The notes beneath the pieces are model-generated. The model did not search any database, had not been told where the DNA came from, and saw only the letters and a program-made list of their open reading frames with translations. A stretch of 42,422 nt of DNA from Denitratisoma sp. Lineage in GTDB: Bacteria; Pseudomonadota; Gammaproteobacteria; Burkholderiales; Rhodocyclaceae. Position 1 is the first letter of the stretch. The number at the start of each line of letters is the position of its first letter. The DNA lies in contig JAVSMO010000001.1 of the NCBI GenBank assembly GCA_032027165.1, forward strand, positions 1,297,987 to 1,340,408. Reading direction: 5' to 3'. Made by a program: the position numbers and the translations under genes. Shown piece after piece: positions 1 through 9,503 of the stretch.

Positions 1-850
1 GGAACAGCACATCGACTGAGGGACGGTGGCGATTGACCAGGGGTCCGTCGACCACCTCGACGTAGTACTGCGCGCCGCTGCGCTTGAGCAGCATGTGGCG
101 TCCGCCCGGGGCGATCAGCGCCCGTCCGGGCACGACGCGGTCGTTGTTCTGCGCTTCGCGCACTTCCATTTGCGAAAGAGAGTTCAGCCGCGCCGCGAAC
201 GAGGCGGTGAACTTCTCCGGCATGTGCTGGACGACGACGATGCCGGGCGCCGTGCGCGGCAGGCCGGTCAGCACCACCTCCAGCGCCTGGGTGCCGCCGG
301 TCGAGGTGCCGATGGCGATGATGCGTTCGGTCGTCTGCTTCAGCGCGTGCTCCGCTTTGGGCAGGATCACGTCCGCATTCAGCTTGGGCGCGACCGGGGC
401 GGCAGCGGGTGCGCTGCCGTTGCTCCGCCTGACCCGGGCACTGGCGGCTGCCTTGACGGCATGCACCAGTTCGGCGGCCGAATCCTCCATCAGGAAGCGC
501 CGCACGCCGATGCCCGGCTTGGTCACCACGCCGATGGCGCCGGCCGCCAGCGCCTCCATGGTCGTCTCGGCGCCCTTCTCGGTGAGCGAGGAGCAGATCA
601 CCACCGGCGTCGGACGCTCGGCCATGATCTTCTTCAGGAAAGTGATGCCGTCCATGCGCGGCATCTCGATGTCGAGGACGATCACGTCCGGCCAGCGCTT
701 GTTCATCTTGTCGAGGGCGAAGATCGGGTCGGAGGCGACCCCGAAGATTTCCATGCCGGGATCGCCGCCCAGCACCTCGGAGACGACCTGGCGCACGACC
801 GCCGAATCGTCGACGATGAAGACGCCAACCTTTGAACCGTTCTTAAGCAT
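1..850 (-). CDS. cheB: CheB protein-glutamate methylesterase/deamidase (C-terminus cut by window edge)
   Basis: CheB removes methyl groups from chemoreceptor glutamates and so resets receptor sensitivity. Translating the minus strand from the ATG at 850 gives an N-terminal receiver domain ([13 protein letters not shown]; phospho-acceptor Asp60 in [13 protein letters not shown]; Lys111). A linker follows, then the methylesterase domain with the nucleophile Ser183 in [13 protein letters not shown] and catalytic His209 in VVVQHMP. The last catalytic Asp lies beyond the window. A GGGGA element about seven bases upstream of the ATG supports this start. The gene overlaps the end of cheD by eight bases, so it is probably translationally coupled and is the last visible gene of the chemotaxis operon. 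Identification is secure; only the C-terminus is missing. Confidence 0.95.
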   Translation of the reverse strand, partial: MLKNGSKVGVFIVDDSAVVRQVVSEVLGGDPGMEIFGVASDPIFALDKMNKRWPDVIVLDIEMPRMDGITFLKKIMAERPTPVVICSSLTEKGAETTMEALAAGAIGVVTKPGIGVRRFLMEDSAAELVHAVKAAASARVRRSNGSAPAAAPVAPKLNADVILPKAEHALKQTTERIIAIGTSTGGTQALEVVLTGLPRTAPGIVVVQHMPEKFTASFAARLNSLSQMEVREAQNNDRVVPGRALIAPGGRHMLLKRSGAQYYVEVVDGPLVNRHRPSVDVLF

Positions 851-1415
851 TCACCGTTCCCCGCGCAGGTTCGCTCCGGCCGGGATCGAAGCACGCATCG
901 CGAATCTCGCAGTCGCCGCACGCCGCCGCCACGTTCTGCGAAAACTTCTTCACCCAGACATGCCCGCTCCAGATGTCGAAGACCACCGTGCGATGGCCGA
1001 TGCCGCCCAGGTCGGACGCTTTCGCCCGCACGCCATGGCTGTGCAGCAGCTGCCTGCCGAAGGCGGCATTCTTCTGGCCGATGTGGTCCTGCCGACAGCG
1101 TTTCTGGGACGGGAACATGTTGCCGCCGCCGAACATCTTTACCTCGTACTCGTGCAGCGCCGTGCCGCTTTTCTCGATTTCGCGCAGCAGCAGCCAGAAC
1201 GCCTCGTCCGCGTATTTCCCGTCCGGGCTGGACTGGCGGCGGGCGGCGCGTTCCGGCAGCATGTAATGGCACATGCCGCCGATGAGCAGCCCGGGATGCC
1301 ACAAGGTGATCGAGACGCAGGAGCCGAGCAGCGTGCGCATCCGCGTCTGCCGGTCGCCGAAATACCACTCCCCCGGCTGCAGGAACACCTCGATGACGTG
1401 GGGCGGCTTTCTCAT
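843..1415 (-). CDS. cheD: CheD chemoreceptor glutamine deamidase
   Basis: CheD deamidates specific receptor glutamines to glutamates, creating methylation sites. The 190-residue product starts [17 protein letters not shown] and carries the CheD catalytic pair: Cys33 in [13 protein letters not shown] and His50 in [10 protein letters not shown]. Length and motifs fit the family. The start ATG overlaps the TGA of cheR (ATGA), indicating coupling. A longer open frame continues upstream in this phase, but it lies inside cheR and is not coding. The order cheR-cheD-cheB is a common chemotaxis arrangement. Confidence 0.95.
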   Translation of the reverse strand: MRKPPHVIEVFLQPGEWYFGDRQTRMRTLLGSCVSITLWHPGLLIGGMCHYMLPERAARRQSSPDGKYADEAFWLLLREIEKSGTALHEYEVKMFGGGNMFPSQKRCRQDHIGQKNAAFGRQLLHSHGVRAKASDLGGIGHRTVVFDIWSGHVWVKKFSQNVAAACGDCEIRDACFDPGRSEPARGTVNA

Positions 1416-2254
1416 GGCTTGCGGTAGATCGACGGCGCCACCACCTGCAGGTCGTCGCAGACGCCGTTGAGGCTTTCCGAGTGGCCGATCAGGAGGTGGC
1501 CGCCCGGCTTGATCGCCGCCATCAGGCGCTGCACCACCTTGCGCTTGGTCTCGACGTCGAAATAGATCATCACGTTGCGCAGGAAGACCACGTCGAACTC
1601 GCCCAGCCGGGGCAGCTGCTCGTTCAGGTTGACCTGCCTGAAGTCGATCTTGCCCCGCAACCGCTTGTCGATCATGAAGAAGCCCTCCTGCCGCCCGACG
1701 CCCTTCAGGCAATAGGCCCGCAGGTAATCCTGCGGAATGTGCTCCGTCCGCTCCATCGCGTAATGCCCGTTCCGGGCACGCTCCAGGACGCGCGTGCTGA
1801 TGTCCGAGGCGACGATCTCCCAGGGCGCTTCGCGCAGGCAATCGGCCAGCAGCATGGCGATGCTGTAGGGCTCCTCGCCGCTCGAGCAGGCCGCGCTCCA
1901 GACGCGGAAGGCGCTGCCGGGCCGCCGCGCCGGCAGGATGCGCGAGCGCAGGAACTCGAAATGCTTCGGCTCGCGGAAAAAATAGGTTTCGTTGGTGGTG
2001 AGCAGGTCGATGGCGATCTGCAGCTCCTGCGGCTCGCGACCGCTGGTGAGCAGCTGGAAATAGTCGCCGTAGCTGTCGAGCCGGTGGTGCTTGATGCGCT
2101 TGGCCAGCCGGCCGCAGACCAGGGCCTTCTTGGCCGGCGACAGGCTGATGCCCGCCAGGCGGTAGAGTAGGCCCTGGAACTGCGAGAACTCACTGTCGAG
2201 GAGGCGGAATCCCGCCTCCTTTCTTTCATTCGAAGCCATCGCCATCGCTTGCAT
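1412..2254 (-). CDS. cheR: CheR chemotaxis protein methyltransferase
   Basis: CheR transfers methyl groups from S-adenosylmethionine to receptor glutamates. The 280-residue protein has the all-helical N-terminal domain (about 20-95), including LTTNETYFFREPKHFEFL. The SAM-binding Rossmann domain follows, with FRVWSAACSSGEEPYSIAMLL, EIVASDIS, DVVFLRNVMIYFD and GHSESL. Start choice is uncertain: ATGs at 2254, 2245 and 2239 are all in frame and none has a strong ribosome-binding site. The first is used because it lies six bases from the end of the preceding MCP gene. Neither MCP in this operon ends in the NWETF-type pentapeptide that tethers CheR in enterics. Confidence 0.95.
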   Translation of the reverse strand: MQAMAMASNERKEAGFRLLDSEFSQFQGLLYRLAGISLSPAKKALVCGRLAKRIKHHRLDSYGDYFQLLTSGREPQELQIAIDLLTTNETYFFREPKHFEFLRSRILPARRPGSAFRVWSAACSSGEEPYSIAMLLADCLREAPWEIVASDISTRVLERARNGHYAMERTEHIPQDYLRAYCLKGVGRQEGFFMIDKRLRGKIDFRQVNLNEQLPRLGEFDVVFLRNVMIYFDVETKRKVVQRLMAAIKPGGHLLIGHSESLNGVCDDLQVVAPSIYRKP

Positions 2255-2259
2255 GAGTC

Positions 2260-4212
2260 TCAGGCCACCATGGCGAAATCGCCGACCTTGAGCTTGCCGC
2301 CTTCCCTGCGCGCAGCCTTCGCCGTGCGCGCGGACGCCGGTTCGCCGGTCTTGAAGAACGACATGACCTGCTGCAGCTGCTCGGCCTGGCTGCTCATCTC
2401 CTCGGCGGTGGCCGCCAGCTCCTCCGAGGCGGAGGCGTTCTGCTGCGTGGTCTGGTTGAGCTGGCTCATGGCGGTGTTGATCTGGCCGACGCCGGCGGAC
2501 TGTTCCTCGGAGGCGGCGGTGATCTCCTGCACCAGGTCGGAGGTCTTGCGAATCGACGGCACGATCTCGTCGAGCAGCTTGCCGGCCTTCTCGGCCAGGG
2601 CGACGCTGCCCTTGGCCACCTCGCCGATCTCCTGCGCGGCGACCTGGCTGCGCTCGGCCAGCTTCCTCACCTCGGCGGCGACGACGGCGAAGCCCTTGCC
2701 GTGCTCGCCGGCACGCGCCGCCTCGATGGCGGCATTCAGCGCCAGCAGGTTGGTCTGGTAGGCGATGTCGTCGATGATGCCGATCTTCTCGGCGATGCTC
2801 TTCATCGCCGAGACGGTCTGGCCGACGGCTTCGCCGCCCTCGCCGGCCTCCTTGGCGGCCTTCGAGGCCATGCCGTCGGTCACCTTGGCGTTCTCGGTGT
2901 TCTGGCTGATCGAGGCGCTCATCTGCTCGATCGAGGCGCTGGCCTCCTCGACGCTGGCGGCCTGCTCGCTCGAGCCCTGGCTCAGCGACTGCGCCGTCGC
3001 GCTGACCTCTTCCGAGGCGCTCGACAGGTTGTCGGCCGCGCTGCGCACCTCGGTGATGATCTGCGAGAGCTTCTCGACCATGTTCTTCATCGCCTCCAGC
3101 AGCTTGCCGGTCTCGTCGCGCGAGGTGACCTCGATGCGAACCGCCAGGTCGCCCTCGGCCAGCCGGTTGGCCACCGAGACCGCCTCGTTCAGCGGCCGGG
3201 TGATGCCGCGTACGATCAGGAAGGCCAGCAACGCCGAGAGAAACAGGGCAACCGCCGCGATGACCGTGAACGCCATCATGGCGATGCTAGCCTCGCTTTT
3301 CAGCTTGCCGGAGGTTGCGATCAGGTCTCCCGCAAGACGATCCTCGACTTCCTTCAGCAGGTCGATTTTTGACGTCATCGTCTTGAACCAGCGGTCGGCT
3401 TCGACGCCGAAGTTCCCCACGCTCGCCCGCTCGATGGCCACCGCCTTCATGGCGTCGACATCCGCCACCTCCCTGGCGGCCATCTTCTTCATGAAGAACT
3501 CCTTCTGCCCGGCGTCGGCGAACGACTGGAATACCGCCAGATAAGCCTGTTGCTGCGCACTGTTGGCAAGAAACCTGTTGAAGGCGCCCGGCTCGAACCG
3601 GTTTGCGGCGAAGGCATTGGTCAGCAATGCGCGCTCGACGCCGTTGCGCTCCTTGGCCTGAAGCAGATTGGCATAGGCCGAAGCGCCGACCGCTGCAGTG
3701 CCGTTCTTGCTCAGCGTGCCGATTCTTCCTGCCGCGACGAGGAAGGCGCCGATTGTTTTGGTGTAGTAGGAGACCGCCTCGGCGCCGGCAATGTCCAGCG
3801 CACTGACCGCCTCGCGCTTGCCCTTGAGCTGGGCAAGCCCGCCTCTTCCCGCCTCGAGATCCTCTTTCAGCCCGGCAAAGGCGGACAAATCGAATTCCTT
3901 CAGCTGGGCTTCCATCTCGCCGATGCTCCGGTCCGTCGCCGGCCGTTGCAATGACAGCTCGGTTGCGAATTTCTCGCCCTTGCTGCCGATGAAACCGGCC
4001 GACATGCCGCGCTCCTTCTGCATTTCATGTGCGACATTGCCGACTTTTACGGCGAGTTGCGCGAGCTGCTCGAGCCGCGCCATGTCATCCTTGGCAGCCG
4101 CCTTCTCGCTCATTCCCGCAACGGCGAAATAGAGCAAGGCAGCCAGCGGGATGGCCAGCATCAGCACGAGCTTGCGGCTGATACGCATATTGCTTAAGAG
4201 TTTCATCTTCAT
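2260..4212 (-). CDS. Methyl-accepting chemotaxis protein with NIT-type periplasmic sensor
   Basis: Transmembrane chemoreceptor of 650 residues. TM1 is at about 15-34 and TM2 at about 311-334. The roughly 280-residue periplasmic part contains [16 protein letters not shown] and related helices characteristic of the NIT (nitrate/nitrite-sensing, PF08376) fold. A HAMP domain follows TM2 (about 335-387), then the MA signalling domain with hairpin tip [20 protein letters not shown]. The NIT label is a family resemblance; the ligand is not shown. The start is preceded by GGGAGG. The 3' half is nearly identical in DNA to the second MCP of the operon (2368-3138 versus 5053-5823), while the sensor halves are unrelated. 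Confidence 0.93.
   Translation of the reverse strand: MKMKLLSNMRISRKLVLMLAIPLAALLYFAVAGMSEKAAAKDDMARLEQLAQLAVKVGNVAHEMQKERGMSAGFIGSKGEKFATELSLQRPATDRSIGEMEAQLKEFDLSAFAGLKEDLEAGRGGLAQLKGKREAVSALDIAGAEAVSYYTKTIGAFLVAAGRIGTLSKNGTAAVGASAYANLLQAKERNGVERALLTNAFAANRFEPGAFNRFLANSAQQQAYLAVFQSFADAGQKEFFMKKMAAREVADVDAMKAVAIERASVGNFGVEADRWFKTMTSKIDLLKEVEDRLAGDLIATSGKLKSEASIAMMAFTVIAAVALFLSALLAFLIVRGITRPLNEAVSVANRLAEGDLAVRIEVTSRDETGKLLEAMKNMVEKLSQIITEVRSAADNLSSASEEVSATAQSLSQGSSEQAASVEEASASIEQMSASISQNTENAKVTDGMASKAAKEAGEGGEAVGQTVSAMKSIAEKIGIIDDIAYQTNLLALNAAIEAARAGEHGKGFAVVAAEVRKLAERSQVAAQEIGEVAKGSVALAEKAGKLLDEIVPSIRKTSDLVQEITAASEEQSAGVGQINTAMSQLNQTTQQNASASEELAATAEEMSSQAEQLQQVMSFFKTGEPASARTAKAARREGGKLKVGDFAMVA
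2368..3138 (-). repeat. Near-identical MCP signalling-domain repeat, copy 1
   Basis: This 771-bp segment matches 5053-5823 at a constant offset of 2685 bases, with only three substitutions seen by eye. It covers the end of HAMP and almost the entire MA domain. Identity stops abruptly at both ends. Confidence 0.9.
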
Positions 4213-4317
4213 CTCGGTATCCTCCCTCTCTCTATTGCCGGGTTGTCGCTACATTGCCGCAGGAACGGCGCGGGGGCGTTTTGTTTTTGCTGGCCTCCCC
4301 GCGTCAGGCAATTTCCT

Positions 4318-4872
4318 TCAGGCGGCGGCGGTCAGGGCATCGGCGGATTCCTGCCCGACCATCTGGCCGAGCAGGGCCAGGTCGTCGAGGGACAGCACCT
4401 TGTTGACGTTCAAGATGATGACGAACTTGCCGTCGAGCTTGCCCATGCCGTGGATGAAGTCGGTGCGGATGCGGGCACCGAACGCCGGCGCCGGCTCGAT
4501 CTGGCTGGACTGGATTTCCAGCACCTCGCTCACCGCATCGACGATCACGCCGATGTCCTGCCGCTCGCCCTCGCCTTCCACCTCCACGATGACGATGCAG
4601 GTGCGGCGGGTGAGATCCGTCGAACGCCTGCCGAAACGGCAGGCGAGATCGACCACCGGCACCACCGCGCCGCGCAGGTTGATGACCCCGCGAATGCACT
4701 CCGGCATCATCGGCACCACCGTGAGATCGCCGTACTCGATGATCTCCTTCACACAGAGAATGCCGATCGCGAACATCTCGCCGCCCAGCACGAAGGTCAG
4801 GTACTGCTGTTGCTCGGCAGCTGCCTGCTGCTCCGCAGGCAGCTGCTGTCCGGCTTTGACCAAAGCACCCAT
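4318..4872 (-). CDS. cheW: CheW coupling protein
   Basis: CheW is the adaptor linking chemoreceptors to CheA in signalling arrays. The 184-residue protein consists of a CheW/SH3-like domain, with YLTFVLGGEMFAIGILCVKE, PMMPECIRGVINLRGAVVPVVDL, DIGVIVDAVSEVLEI and FIHGMGKLDGKFVIILN. An AGGAG element directly abuts the upstream ATG at 4878 but lies six bases before the ATG at 4872. The downstream ATG is therefore the better start (MGALVKAGQQ). The N-terminus carries a Gln/Ala-rich stretch of about 20 residues. The gene lies between two MCP genes, with about 100 non-coding bases before the next one. Confidence 0.95.
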   Translation of the reverse strand: MGALVKAGQQLPAEQQAAAEQQQYLTFVLGGEMFAIGILCVKEIIEYGDLTVVPMMPECIRGVINLRGAVVPVVDLACRFGRRSTDLTRRTCIVIVEVEGEGERQDIGVIVDAVSEVLEIQSSQIEPAPAFGARIRTDFIHGMGKLDGKFVIILNVNKVLSLDDLALLGQMVGQESADALTAAA

Positions 4873-4881
4873 GGCCATCTC

Positions 4882-6525
4882 CTAGAACTTGACGAACTCG
4901 GCTTCGCCGGGGACCGGCTCGGCCAGGCTGGAAGCAAGGCGCGCGCCGCTGTCCTTGATATGGGCGATCTTGGTCTTCAGCTTGCTGCCCTCCTTGCGCG
5001 CCGCCACGGCGCGGCCTGCCGGCGCACTGCCCGTCTTGAAGAAGGACATTGTCTGCTGCAGCTGCTCGGCCTGGCTGCTCATCTCCTCGGCGGTGGCCGC
5101 CAGCTCCTCCGAGGCGGAGGCGTTCTGCTGCGTGGTCTGGTTGAGCTGGCTCATGGCGGTGTTGATCTGGCCGACGCCGGCGGACTGTTCCTCGGAGGCG
5201 GCGGTGATCTCCTGCACCAGGTCGGAGGTCTTGCGAATCGACGGCACGATCTCGTCGAGCAGCTTGCCGGCCTTCTCGGCCAGGGCGACGCTGCCCTTGG
5301 CCACCTCGCCGATCTCCTGCGCGGCGACCTGGCTGCGCTCGGCCAGCTTCCTCACCTCGGCGGCGACGACGGCGAAGCCCTTGCCGTGCTCGCCGGCACG
5401 CGCCGCCTCGATGGCGGCATTCAGCGCCAGCAGGTTGGTCTGGTAGGCGATGTCGTCGATGATGCCGATCTTCTCGGCGATGCTCTTCATCGCCGAGACG
5501 GTCTGGCCGACGGCTTCGCCGCCCTCGCCGGCCTCCTTGGCGGCCTTCGAGGCCATGCCGTCGGTCACCTTGGCGTTCTCGGTGTTCTGGCTGATCGAGG
5601 CGCTCATCTGCTCGATCGAGGCGCTGGTCTCCTCGACGCTGGCGGCCTGCTCGCTCGAGCCCTGGCTCAGCGACTGCGCCGTCGCGCTGACCTCTTCCGA
5701 GGCGCTCGACAGGTTGTCCGCCGCGCTGCGCACCTCGGTGATGATCTGCGAGAGCTTCTCGACCATGTTCTTCATCGCCTCCAACAGCTTGCCGGTCTCG
5801 TCGCGCGAGGTGACCTCGATGCGCACCGCCATGTCGCCTTCGGCGAGACGATTGGCCACCGAGACCGCCTCATTGAGGGGCCGGGTGATGCTGCGCACGA
5901 TCCAGAAGGCGATGCCGAAGGCGAACAGGAAGGCGGCAATGGCCATCGACAGCGTCAGCGTGCGGGCCTGCTGGTATTCCGCCGAAGCCGCTTCGCCCAG
6001 TTCGGTCATCAGGTCGCCCTGGAACTTGACGAGGTCGTTGACCCGCAGGCGGTACTCGGTCGCCGCCGGGCGGAAGCCGGAATCCAGGAAGGCGCGGCCT
6101 TCCTCGACCTTGCCGTCCTCGACGAACTTGATGATCTGGTTCTGCGTGCCGATGTAGCGCTCGCGTGCCTGCAGGATCTGCTCGAACATCTCCTTGCCCT
6201 TCGGATGCGCCAGCGTCGGCTTGAGCGTATCCCAGGCCTTGGCGATGCTGACGCGCGCCGCGAGGATGCGCTCCTTGGCGCGCTGCTGGCCGCCCTTGTC
6301 CTCGGCCAGCAGCATGTCGCGCGCGCTGAGCCCGATTTCGTTCACGCCGGCCAGGCCGTCCTGCAGCAGCAGCACCTTCGGCCACATGTTCTTCGTGATG
6401 TTCTCCATCGAGGCGTTGAGATTGGCCAGGCGCGTCACGCCGATCACGGCGATGGCGACGAGGAGGGCCACCACGATGCCGAAGCCCAGCGCAAGTCGCA
6501 CTCCTATCTTCATGTTGCTAAACAT
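4882..6525 (-). CDS. Methyl-accepting chemotaxis protein with four-helix-bundle sensor
   Basis: Chemoreceptor of 547 residues: TM1 at about 10-30, a helical periplasmic domain (about 31-188) of the four-helix-bundle MCP type, TM2 at about 190-209, HAMP, then an MA domain with tip [20 protein letters not shown]. The periplasmic part contains [17 protein letters not shown] and [18 protein letters not shown], consistent with 4HB_MCP sensors; no ligand can be inferred. Its signalling domain is almost identical to that of the other MCP in the operon, with one amino-acid change seen in the shared part (EETSAS versus EEASAS). It follows cheA by 12 bases and has an exceptionally strong ribosome-binding site. 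Confidence 0.93.
   Translation of the reverse strand: MFSNMKIGVRLALGFGIVVALLVAIAVIGVTRLANLNASMENITKNMWPKVLLLQDGLAGVNEIGLSARDMLLAEDKGGQQRAKERILAARVSIAKAWDTLKPTLAHPKGKEMFEQILQARERYIGTQNQIIKFVEDGKVEEGRAFLDSGFRPAATEYRLRVNDLVKFQGDLMTELGEAASAEYQQARTLTLSMAIAAFLFAFGIAFWIVRSITRPLNEAVSVANRLAEGDMAVRIEVTSRDETGKLLEAMKNMVEKLSQIITEVRSAADNLSSASEEVSATAQSLSQGSSEQAASVEETSASIEQMSASISQNTENAKVTDGMASKAAKEAGEGGEAVGQTVSAMKSIAEKIGIIDDIAYQTNLLALNAAIEAARAGEHGKGFAVVAAEVRKLAERSQVAAQEIGEVAKGSVALAEKAGKLLDEIVPSIRKTSDLVQEITAASEEQSAGVGQINTAMSQLNQTTQQNASASEELAATAEEMSSQAEQLQQTMSFFKTGSAPAGRAVAARKEGSKLKTKIAHIKDSGARLASSLAEPVPGEAEFVKF
5053..5823 (-). repeat. Near-identical MCP signalling-domain repeat, copy 2
   Basis: Partner of 2368-3138, in the same orientation 2685 bases away. 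It differs at only three bases that I could find over 771 bp, although the flanking sensor-coding and C-terminal parts diverge. Confidence 0.9.
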
Positions 6526-6540
6526 AACGGTACCTCCTTA
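6526..6540 (-). promoter_or_regulatory. Consensus Shine-Dalgarno overlapping the cheA stop codon
   Basis: On the minus strand the cheA TAA stop is the first part of TAAGGAGGT, a full anti-16S complement, with the MCP ATG a few bases downstream. Terminating cheA ribosomes would sit on this site, so receptor synthesis is probably coupled to, and stronger than, cheA synthesis. Confidence 0.7.
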
Positions 6541-8754
6541 CAAGATTGCAGTTGGGGCCATTCCTGGCCGGACGGATTGCATGACGCTGGCGGTTTGTTC
6601 GTTTTCCCGGCTCGCCGCCTGCTGAACGAGTGCCGGCACATCCAGAATCAATGCCACTTCGCCGCTTCCCAGGATCGTCGATCCGGAAATGCCGCGCAGG
6701 TGGCGGAAAACCTGCCCCAGCGGCTTGATCACCGTCTGGAACTCGCCTAAAAGCTGGTCGACCACCAGTCCGGCCTTCTGGCCGCCGAACTGCACGACGA
6801 CGACGTTCTCCCGCCGCGCCGGCTCGCCCTCGATCGCCAGCAGTTCGCGCAGGCGGATGAAGGGCAGCACTTCGCCGCGCAGGTTCAGGTAGCGGCGCGT
6901 CTCGGCCGACTGCCGGTCCGCCTCGGACAGCTCGAGGCACTCGACCACCATGTCGAGCGGAACGACGAGGGAGGATTCGCCCACCTCGATCAGGAAGCCG
7001 TCGATGATGGCCAGCGTCAGCGGCAGGCGAATGCGGAAGGTGGTGCCCTCGCCCGGGCGGCTGTCGAGATCGATGCTGCCGCGCAGGGCCTCGATGTTGC
7101 GGCGGACGACATCCATGCCGACGCCGCGTCCGGACAGGTTGGTCACCTGCTCCGCGGTGGAAAAGCCGGGTTCGAAGACCAGGTTGTAGATTTCATGGTC
7201 GGCCAGCGTCTGCGTCGGGGCGACGATGCCCTTCTCGATCGCCTTGCCGAGGATCTTGTCGCGGTTCAATCCGCCGCCGTCGTCCGCAACCTCGATGACG
7301 ATGCTGCCCGATTCGTGGAAGGCGTTGAGGCGGATGGTGCCGCCGGCCGGCTTGCCGCGCGACGCGCGCACCTCAGCCGGCTCGATGCCGTGATCGATGG
7401 AATTGCGCACGAGATGCGTGAGCGGATCGGTGATCTTCTCGACGACGGTCTTGTCCAGTTCGGTCTCGCCGCCGCTGATCGCCAGGGCAATCTCCTTGCC
7501 CAGTTCCCGGCTGACATCGCGCACGACGCGCTGGAAGCGATTGAAGGTCTCGCCGATCTCGACCATGCGCAGGCTCAGCGCGCTGTCGCGGATCTCCTCG
7601 ACCAGCCGCCCCATCAGCGACATGGCCTCGTGCAAGGCGCCGTCGGCCGTGCGCCGGGCGAGCAGCGTCGCCGAGGCGCCGGCGATCACCATCTCGCCGA
7701 CCTGGTTGATCAATTCCTCCAGCTTGTCGGCGTCGACCCGGATGAAGCGATTCTCGGTGGCACGCTTGTCCTTGATCTGCTTCTGCTTGTCGAGCGCCGC
7801 CTGGACCACGGCCTCCTGCACGACGTTCTCCTCGACGAGGATCTCGCCGACGCGCGGCTTGCCGCCGGCCGCCTGCTGCTGCTCCGCCAGCGCATGCGCC
7901 AGTTCGGCCTGCGTGACGGCGCCGCTGGCAACGAGAATTTCGCCGATGCGGTCGTTGTCTTCCGGCAGGGCGGCGATCAGCTGGACGAATTCCCCGATCC
8001 GGCTGTTCGGCGGCAGGATGCGGATCTGGCAATCCTCGCGCACGAATTCGAAGGCGCCCTCGATCGTTTCCTTGCTGGCTTCGCTCCTGAGGTCGATCTC
8101 GAAGCCCAGGTAGCAGGACTCGGGGTCCATTTCGGCGGCCTCGGGCATGGCATCGCACAGGGTCGTCGTGCTGACGACGTCGCCCAGCGTGGTCAGGTAG
8201 CGCAGGAACGAGGCCGGGTCCATGCCGTTGCGCAGGACATCGCGACCGAAGCGCAGGGAGATGTGCCAGGCGCCGTTGCCGACCGGCTCGCCCCCGTCCC
8301 GGGCCAGGCTGGCCTCCTGCTCGACCGGCGGCTCGATGGCCTGCGCGACCTCGGGCACGCCGGCCGGGGAGAACTTGCCGAGACGTTCGAGCAGGGCCGC
8401 CTGGCGCGCTTCCATCGCCGCCGGGTCGGCCGGCTGGTCGCCTGCGGCGGTGCCGACCAGATGGCCGATATGGTCGCCGCACTCCAGCATCAGCGCGGTC
8501 AGGGTGTCGTTCACCGGCACTTCGTTGTTGCGGGCGCGGTCGAGCAGGCTTTCCACCACGTGGGTGAAGCGGACGATGTCGTCGAGCCCGAACAGCCCGG
8601 CCGAGCCCTTGATGGTGTGGATGGCGCGGAAGGTGGCGTTCATCGCGTCGGCATCGTCGGGGTGCCGCTCCAGTTCCAGCAGGGAATCCTCCATGCTCAG
8701 GAGCAGCTCCCGGCTTTCGACGATGAAGGTCTGCAATGCGGCTTCGAGGTTCAT
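6538..8754 (-). CDS. cheA: CheA chemotaxis histidine kinase with MshEN-like insert
   Basis: CheA autophosphorylates and passes phosphate to CheY and CheB. The 738-residue protein begins with an HPt (P1) domain carrying phospho-His46 in FRAIHTIKGSAGLFGL. A domain at about 160-255 (HISLRFGRDVLRNGMDP, PESCYLGFEIDL) occurs in many non-enteric CheAs. Next is a tandem motif at 269-324 (RIGEILVASGAV and RVGEILVEENVV) resembling the c-di-GMP-binding MshEN domain. P3 dimerisation, HATPase (LVRNSIDHGIE, VADDGGGLN, GRGVGMDVVRRNIE) and a CheW-like P5 domain follow. The ATG overlaps the TGA of the STAS gene. The kinase assignment is certain; the MshEN reading is by motif only. Confidence 0.96.
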   Translation of the reverse strand: MNLEAALQTFIVESRELLLSMEDSLLELERHPDDADAMNATFRAIHTIKGSAGLFGLDDIVRFTHVVESLLDRARNNEVPVNDTLTALMLECGDHIGHLVGTAAGDQPADPAAMEARQAALLERLGKFSPAGVPEVAQAIEPPVEQEASLARDGGEPVGNGAWHISLRFGRDVLRNGMDPASFLRYLTTLGDVVSTTTLCDAMPEAAEMDPESCYLGFEIDLRSEASKETIEGAFEFVREDCQIRILPPNSRIGEFVQLIAALPEDNDRIGEILVASGAVTQAELAHALAEQQQAAGGKPRVGEILVEENVVQEAVVQAALDKQKQIKDKRATENRFIRVDADKLEELINQVGEMVIAGASATLLARRTADGALHEAMSLMGRLVEEIRDSALSLRMVEIGETFNRFQRVVRDVSRELGKEIALAISGGETELDKTVVEKITDPLTHLVRNSIDHGIEPAEVRASRGKPAGGTIRLNAFHESGSIVIEVADDGGGLNRDKILGKAIEKGIVAPTQTLADHEIYNLVFEPGFSTAEQVTNLSGRGVGMDVVRRNIEALRGSIDLDSRPGEGTTFRIRLPLTLAIIDGFLIEVGESSLVVPLDMVVECLELSEADRQSAETRRYLNLRGEVLPFIRLRELLAIEGEPARRENVVVVQFGGQKAGLVVDQLLGEFQTVIKPLGQVFRHLRGISGSTILGSGEVALILDVPALVQQAASRENEQTASVMQSVRPGMAPTAIL

Positions 8755-9101
8755 GCCTTGCCTCCATTCGCGGTGCGGCCCGGTTCCTGCGCCGGGATCA
8801 CCACCGGATCGCCGAACAGGGCCGCCATGTCATATAGTTCGATCAGTTCCATCACCGGGCGGCTGTGACCGACGAGCTGCAATGTCTTGTTCGCGGCGGC
8901 GGCGTGGCGCTTGGCCAGCACCAGCACCTGCAGGCCGGCCGTGTCGATGTCCGATACGGCCGAAAGGTTGATCTCCATTTCGGCGCATGCGCCGACGGCG
9001 CCGATCAGGCCTTCCTTCAGTTCGGCGGCAGCGTAGATCGTGAGTTCGCCGCCGAGCGCCACCGCGCACCGGCCGTTCGTGTTCTGCACGCTGATCTCCA
9101 T
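8751..9101 (-). CDS. STAS-domain protein (anti-sigma-antagonist-like)
   Basis: Small 116-residue single-domain STAS protein. It has the typical strand-helix pattern and the phosphorylation-loop motif VSDIDTAGLQVLVLA, in which Thr54 occupies the position of the phosphorylatable Ser/Thr of SpoIIAA-like proteins. The last 20 or so residues are a loose tail. It is preceded by a good AGAGGAAGG site and overlaps cheA by ATGA. A STAS gene between cheY and cheA recurs in some chemosensory operons. Its role there is not established; it may respond to a partner-switching kinase or act as a scaffold. Confidence 0.85.
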   Translation of the reverse strand: MEISVQNTNGRCAVALGGELTIYAAAELKEGLIGAVGACAEMEINLSAVSDIDTAGLQVLVLAKRHAAAANKTLQLVGHSRPVMELIELYDMAALFGDPVVIPAQEPGRTANGGKA

Positions 9102-9121
9102 GTCGCCCTTCCTCTCCGCCC

Positions 9122-9490
9122 TCAGGGCATCACCAGCTTGGAAACCGCGGTCAGCATCTGCGCCGGCTGGAATGGCTTGACCACCCAGGCCTTGGCGCCG
9201 GCGGCCTGTCCTTCCTGCTTCTTGGCTTCCTGCGATTCGGTCGTCAGCATGATGATCGGCACGAATTTGTGCTCCGGGATCTTCTTCACCTCCTTGACGA
9301 AGGTGATGCCGTCCATGTTCGGCATGTTCACGTCGCTGATGATGAGATGCACTTTCTGGCCGGCAATCTTGCCGAGCGCATCCTTGCCGTCGCAGGCCTC
9401 GATCACGTCGTAGCCCGCCCCTTTCAGGGCGATGCCCACGACCTGGCGCAGCGAACTGGAATCGTCCACCACGAGAATCGTCTTTGCCAT
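9122..9490 (-). CDS. cheY: CheY-type single-domain response regulator
   Basis: Receiver-only protein of 122 residues starting MAKTILVVDDSSSLRQVVG. The phospho-acceptor is Asp53 (LIISDVNMPNMDG), with the conserved Thr in MLTTES and Lys105 in WVVKPFQP. As CheY it would accept phosphate from CheA and act on the flagellar motor. An AGGAGA site lies just upstream of this ATG. A longer in-phase frame starting further upstream is rejected because it runs into the preceding gene. It sits directly after the MCP-like gene carrying a CheZ-like motif. Confidence 0.92.
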   Translation of the reverse strand: MAKTILVVDDSSSLRQVVGIALKGAGYDVIEACDGKDALGKIAGQKVHLIISDVNMPNMDGITFVKEVKKIPEHKFVPIIMLTTESQEAKKQEGQAAGAKAWVVKPFQPAQMLTAVSKLVMP

Positions 9491-9503
9491 GCTTGCTCTC
9501 CTG

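Noticed and set aside
4213..4317. Terminator between cheW and the following MCP gene
   Set aside because: Only a four-base-pair stem (GCCT/AGGC) is present with no proper U-run; the operon probably reads through.
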